From NCBI GenBank assembly GCA_017531445.1, contig JAFXKZ010000002.1, forward strand, positions 513,286 to 577,285: a DNA stretch of 64,000 nucleotides, in the 5' to 3' direction. Source of the DNA: Kiritimatiellia bacterium (GTDB taxonomy: Bacteria > Verrucomicrobiota > Kiritimatiellia > RFP12 > DVOR01). Below the pieces are notes generated by a model. That model made no database searches. It was given only the letters and a program-made list of their open reading frames with translations, and was not told the DNA's origin. Positions within the stretch are counted from its first letter, which is position 1, and the number at the start of each line of letters is the position of its first letter. Below, piece after piece: positions 61,957 through 64,000 of the stretch. The position numbers were made by a program, and so were the translations under genes.

Positions 61957-62313
61957 TCTAACTTAATGCCCGGAAGGGGACGGCGCGTTTCTGTTTGCTT
62001 TTGTGCCGATTCGGAAACAGTTGCCACTCCTCTGGCTTCCAGCATATCCCGATAGTGAAAATCTTGCATCACCGCCTTTTGCAAGGGAGACATGGTTTCC
62101 GGATCAAGTGCTACTTGCTCCATCTCCGGCTATGGATAACCATTTCGCAACCATCGTATTTCAGCCGTATGGGATAGTCACTTTGATATTGCCGTTGACC
62201 AGTCTTTCAATTATTTTTCCATTTGCCGTCTCCGTCTCTATTATTATGACCGCCTCCAGACCGTCTGTTTTATACTTGATCTCCACCCGGTTAATGTGGA
62301 AGATGATTTTTCC
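61953..62313 (-). pseudogene. Probable eroded C-terminal end of a large serine recombinase
   Basis: Three minus-strand frame pieces read in order: HINRVEIKYKTDGLEAVIII with ERLVNGNIKVTIPY (62313-62161); LKYDGCEMVIHSRRWSK (about 62165-62111); and a 56-codon piece starting MEQVALDPETMSPLQKA and containing QDFHYRDMLEARGVATVSESA (62123-61953). The succession 'hydrophobic strand with IEI-type motif, VP-x-L-K-x-x-G..., then a helix pair and start of an HTH (A-x-x-R-x-x-x-x-L-x-x-G-x-x-x-S-x-x-E-x-A)' is what I remember from C-termini of bacterial large serine recombinases. The catalytic domain is not present. This assignment is by pattern memory and is tentative. Confidence 0.42.
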
Positions 62314-62471
62314 TCAACCGGTGCTTTGTTTTTCCGAGAGGTTGCAGAGTAACCAGTTTTATTAATTAGCTTAACACCTTACTTCCAGCCCTTGTTGAGA
62401 AACTTTTGCTTGCATCGTAATAGCAACCCCCTCCTTTCGTCAAAATCAACAGTTCAATCGATGAATCTTTT
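62314..62471. other. Gap between the recombinase remnant and the rnr promoter
   Basis: No gene and no clear terminator are seen. This stretch marks the probable junction between accessory and core sequence. Confidence 0.35.
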
Positions 62472-62480
62472 TGATATAAT
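62472..62480 (+). promoter_or_regulatory. Extended -10 promoter of rnr
   Basis: TGATATAAT fits TGnTATAAT; a weak TTCAAT lies at 62453-62458. Downstream, TTATGCAC and GTGCGTAA form an imperfect inverted repeat in the leader. Confidence 0.5.
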
Positions 62481-62566
62481 TTGTATGTGTTTATGCACGT
62501 AGATGTGCGTAACCACAAATTAAAAATCTTTGTTACTATTCCTGTTATTGGGAGAATATTCAAGCG

Positions 62567-64000
62567 ATGGACATTGAAGAAAAAGCGATACGCTATCTCT
62601 TTCAAAGCGATCCTGAAACGGTGTTTTGTGTGCCAGCAATTATTAAGACCTTGGGATTGCGTGGGAAAGCTGCCAAGAGACTTCCCTCATTATTGCGCGA
62701 AATGGTGCGCAGTGGAGAATTGATTGAAAAACGACGTGGCTATTATCGCGCCGGCACGAGTGTCGGCACACTGACCGGCGTTTTGCGACTAACGCGAAGC
62801 GGAGCCGGCATCGTTACAGACGAAGATTCCGGGCGACAAGTCTTTGTAGAGAGTTACGATATCGGCAAAGCGATGCATGGTGATCGCGTTACGGTGACCT
62901 ATCGTCAAGGCGGACATATTGATCCTGTCGGGATTATCCGTACAATTGAAGCTACTGCTGTCCGCGATGTCGTTGGTACCGTCTACTTTACGAATGGAAA
63001 CTGTTGCGTCTCGCCATTGAATCCTATTTACCGAAGCGACTTTCTCCTCCCCGACCCCGGAGCAGCGCGATCCGGCGATCGTGTGGTCGTGCGTGTGCAG
63101 CGAAATGAAGCACACAGCTCACAGTTGGTAGCGACACTTCTTGACATTATCGGTCCGGAAGACAATCCCTCGTTGGATACGCTCGCGATCCTCCGGCAAT
63201 ATGAACTTCCGCAGACATTTCCTCCCGAAGTCATGGCGGAATCCGAGCAGGTCGCAGTACGTCTCCATCACCCCGGCGAGCGCGAAGATTTGCGCAATCA
63301 CTTTATTCTGACAATTGATCCGGCGAGCGCACGCGATTTCGATGATGCTATCAGCTTGGATATTGATGCAGAGGGCAACCGCATTCTCGGTGTGCATATT
63401 GCCGATGTCGGGCACTTTGTGCAAGCCGGATCGGCACTTGACAAGGAAGCCTATCGACGCAATCGCAGTGTTTACCTGATTGACAAAGTCGTTCCGATGC
63501 TTCCTGAGCAACTCTCCAACAGCGTCTGCTCATTGATGCCGGGCGAGGATCGCCTCGCCTTCTCCACATTCATCACGTACAATGAGCAGGGCAAGCCAAT
63601 TGCAACGCGTTTCGCCAAATCAATCATCCGTTCTGCGCAACGTTTAACGTATGAAGAAGCATTAGCCCTTTTAGAGGATCGCCCCGTCACAATCACTTCC
63701 GGCGAGTTGAATGCACGTACGAAGCCCACGCTTAAAGAGATTCTCACCCTGACCCGTCAGCTCAAGCAACAGCGTGAACGCAATGCTGCCCTTGAAATGG
63801 CATCACAAGAGGTGGAAATTGAGCTGGATGCCACCGGAAGAATGACCGGAATTCACGCCGCATCAAACGATGAATCCCATCAACTCATTGAATGCTGCAT
63901 GGTCGCAGCGAACGAAGCAGTGGCACGCGCATTGTCAACGCATAAAATCCCCATTCTCAATCGTCTTCACGAAGCCCCTGACAGCGAAAAGATCGCCAAA
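62567..64000 (+). CDS. rnr: Ribonuclease R, 3'-truncated by the window end
   Basis: The frame is open for 478 codons to the window end. It encodes a 3'-5' exoribonuclease of the RNase II/R family that degrades structured RNA. The N-terminal winged-helix region (MDIEEKAIRYLFQSD..., LGLRGKAAKRLPSLLREMVRSGELI) is followed by cold-shock domains (GVLRLTRSGAGIVTDED, GDRVTVTY) and the RNB catalytic domain with DPASARDFDDAISLD (metal-binding aspartates) and VHIADVGHFV. The winged-helix start and tandem cold-shock domains favour RNase R over RNase II. The start at 62567 is preceded by GGGAGA at slightly long spacing. Its composition returns to that of the core genome. Confidence 0.93.
   Translation, partial: MDIEEKAIRYLFQSDPETVFCVPAIIKTLGLRGKAAKRLPSLLREMVRSGELIEKRRGYYRAGTSVGTLTGVLRLTRSGAGIVTDEDSGRQVFVESYDIGKAMHGDRVTVTYRQGGHIDPVGIIRTIEATAVRDVVGTVYFTNGNCCVSPLNPIYRSDFLLPDPGAARSGDRVVVRVQRNEAHSSQLVATLLDIIGPEDNPSLDTLAILRQYELPQTFPPEVMAESEQVAVRLHHPGEREDLRNHFILTIDPASARDFDDAISLDIDAEGNRILGVHIADVGHFVQAGSALDKEAYRRNRSVYLIDKVVPMLPEQLSNSVCSLMPGEDRLAFSTFITYNEQGKPIATRFAKSIIRSAQRLTYEEALALLEDRPVTITSGELNARTKPTLKEILTLTRQLKQQRERNAALEMASQEVEIELDATGRMTGIHAASNDESHQLIECCMVAANEAVARALSTHKIPILNRLHEAPDSEKIAK

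Overview
The window reads as a chromosomal segment of a Gram-negative bacterium. It carries lipid A genes (lpxA, lpxK), an LptF/G-type LPS exporter subunit, MurJ, an OmpA-type porin and an RND efflux operon. The core genes have moderate GC. The giant secreted beta-helix-like protein built on 'IGxxxYxTLxxA' units, together with full-length NifU plus NifS, fits a gut member of the Verrucomicrobiota/Kiritimatiellota/Lentisphaerae (PVC) group. That assignment is an inference; no rRNA or other decisive marker is present.

Layout. Positions 1-7.5 kb hold a partial methyltransferase, then a minus-strand operon-like run (glycosyltransferase, DUF3127, prmC, a two-domain glycosyltransferase, a bioF-like gene, recD2). 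7.8-14 kb hold a two-domain glycogen debranching enzyme and an ABC-F ATPase. 14-18.3 kb (minus) hold murJ, lpxK and a PurF-like gene lacking the usual N-terminal cysteine. 19.2-24.6 kb (plus) hold nifU, nifS, ompA, lptF/G and lpxA, closed by a strong terminator. 25-27.5 kb hold a NYN-domain protein with two zinc ribbons and gdhA. 28-34.8 kb (minus) hold tetR, a membrane-fusion protein, an RND pump and an outer-membrane factor. 35.1-44 kb (minus) hold one gene for a 2,958-residue secreted repeat protein.

Accessory region, about 45.5-62.4 kb. A tRNA cluster (Phe-Glu-Glu-Phe) is followed by a more AT-rich defence island bounded by two ~246-bp direct repeats, the left one starting at the 3' end of the second tRNA-Phe. 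The island is a tightly packed plus-strand run: small HTH protein, Dcm-like C5 methyltransferase, EcoRII-like endonuclease, Vsr mismatch nicking enzyme, a second C5 methyltransferase, a GHKL (MutL/MORC-like) ATPase, an Mrr-like endonuclease, a Nudix hydrolase, McrB and McrC. This amounts to three restriction modules, several joined by 4-bp start/stop overlaps. Beyond the right repeat lie an unrecognised exported protein between ~190-bp direct repeats, a decayed HNH endonuclease gene, a broken second vsr copy and what looks like the eroded C-terminal end of a large serine recombinase. Core sequence resumes with rnr (RNase R), which runs off the window.

Intergenic regions repeatedly carry a palindromic motif of the type AACATCG-N-CGATGTT or AACATGGGCGA, which looks like a dispersed repeat family. 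Several promoters have TGnTATAAT extended -10 elements. All family assignments come from reading the sequence, without database searches. Frameshifts noted here could in part be sequencing or assembly errors.
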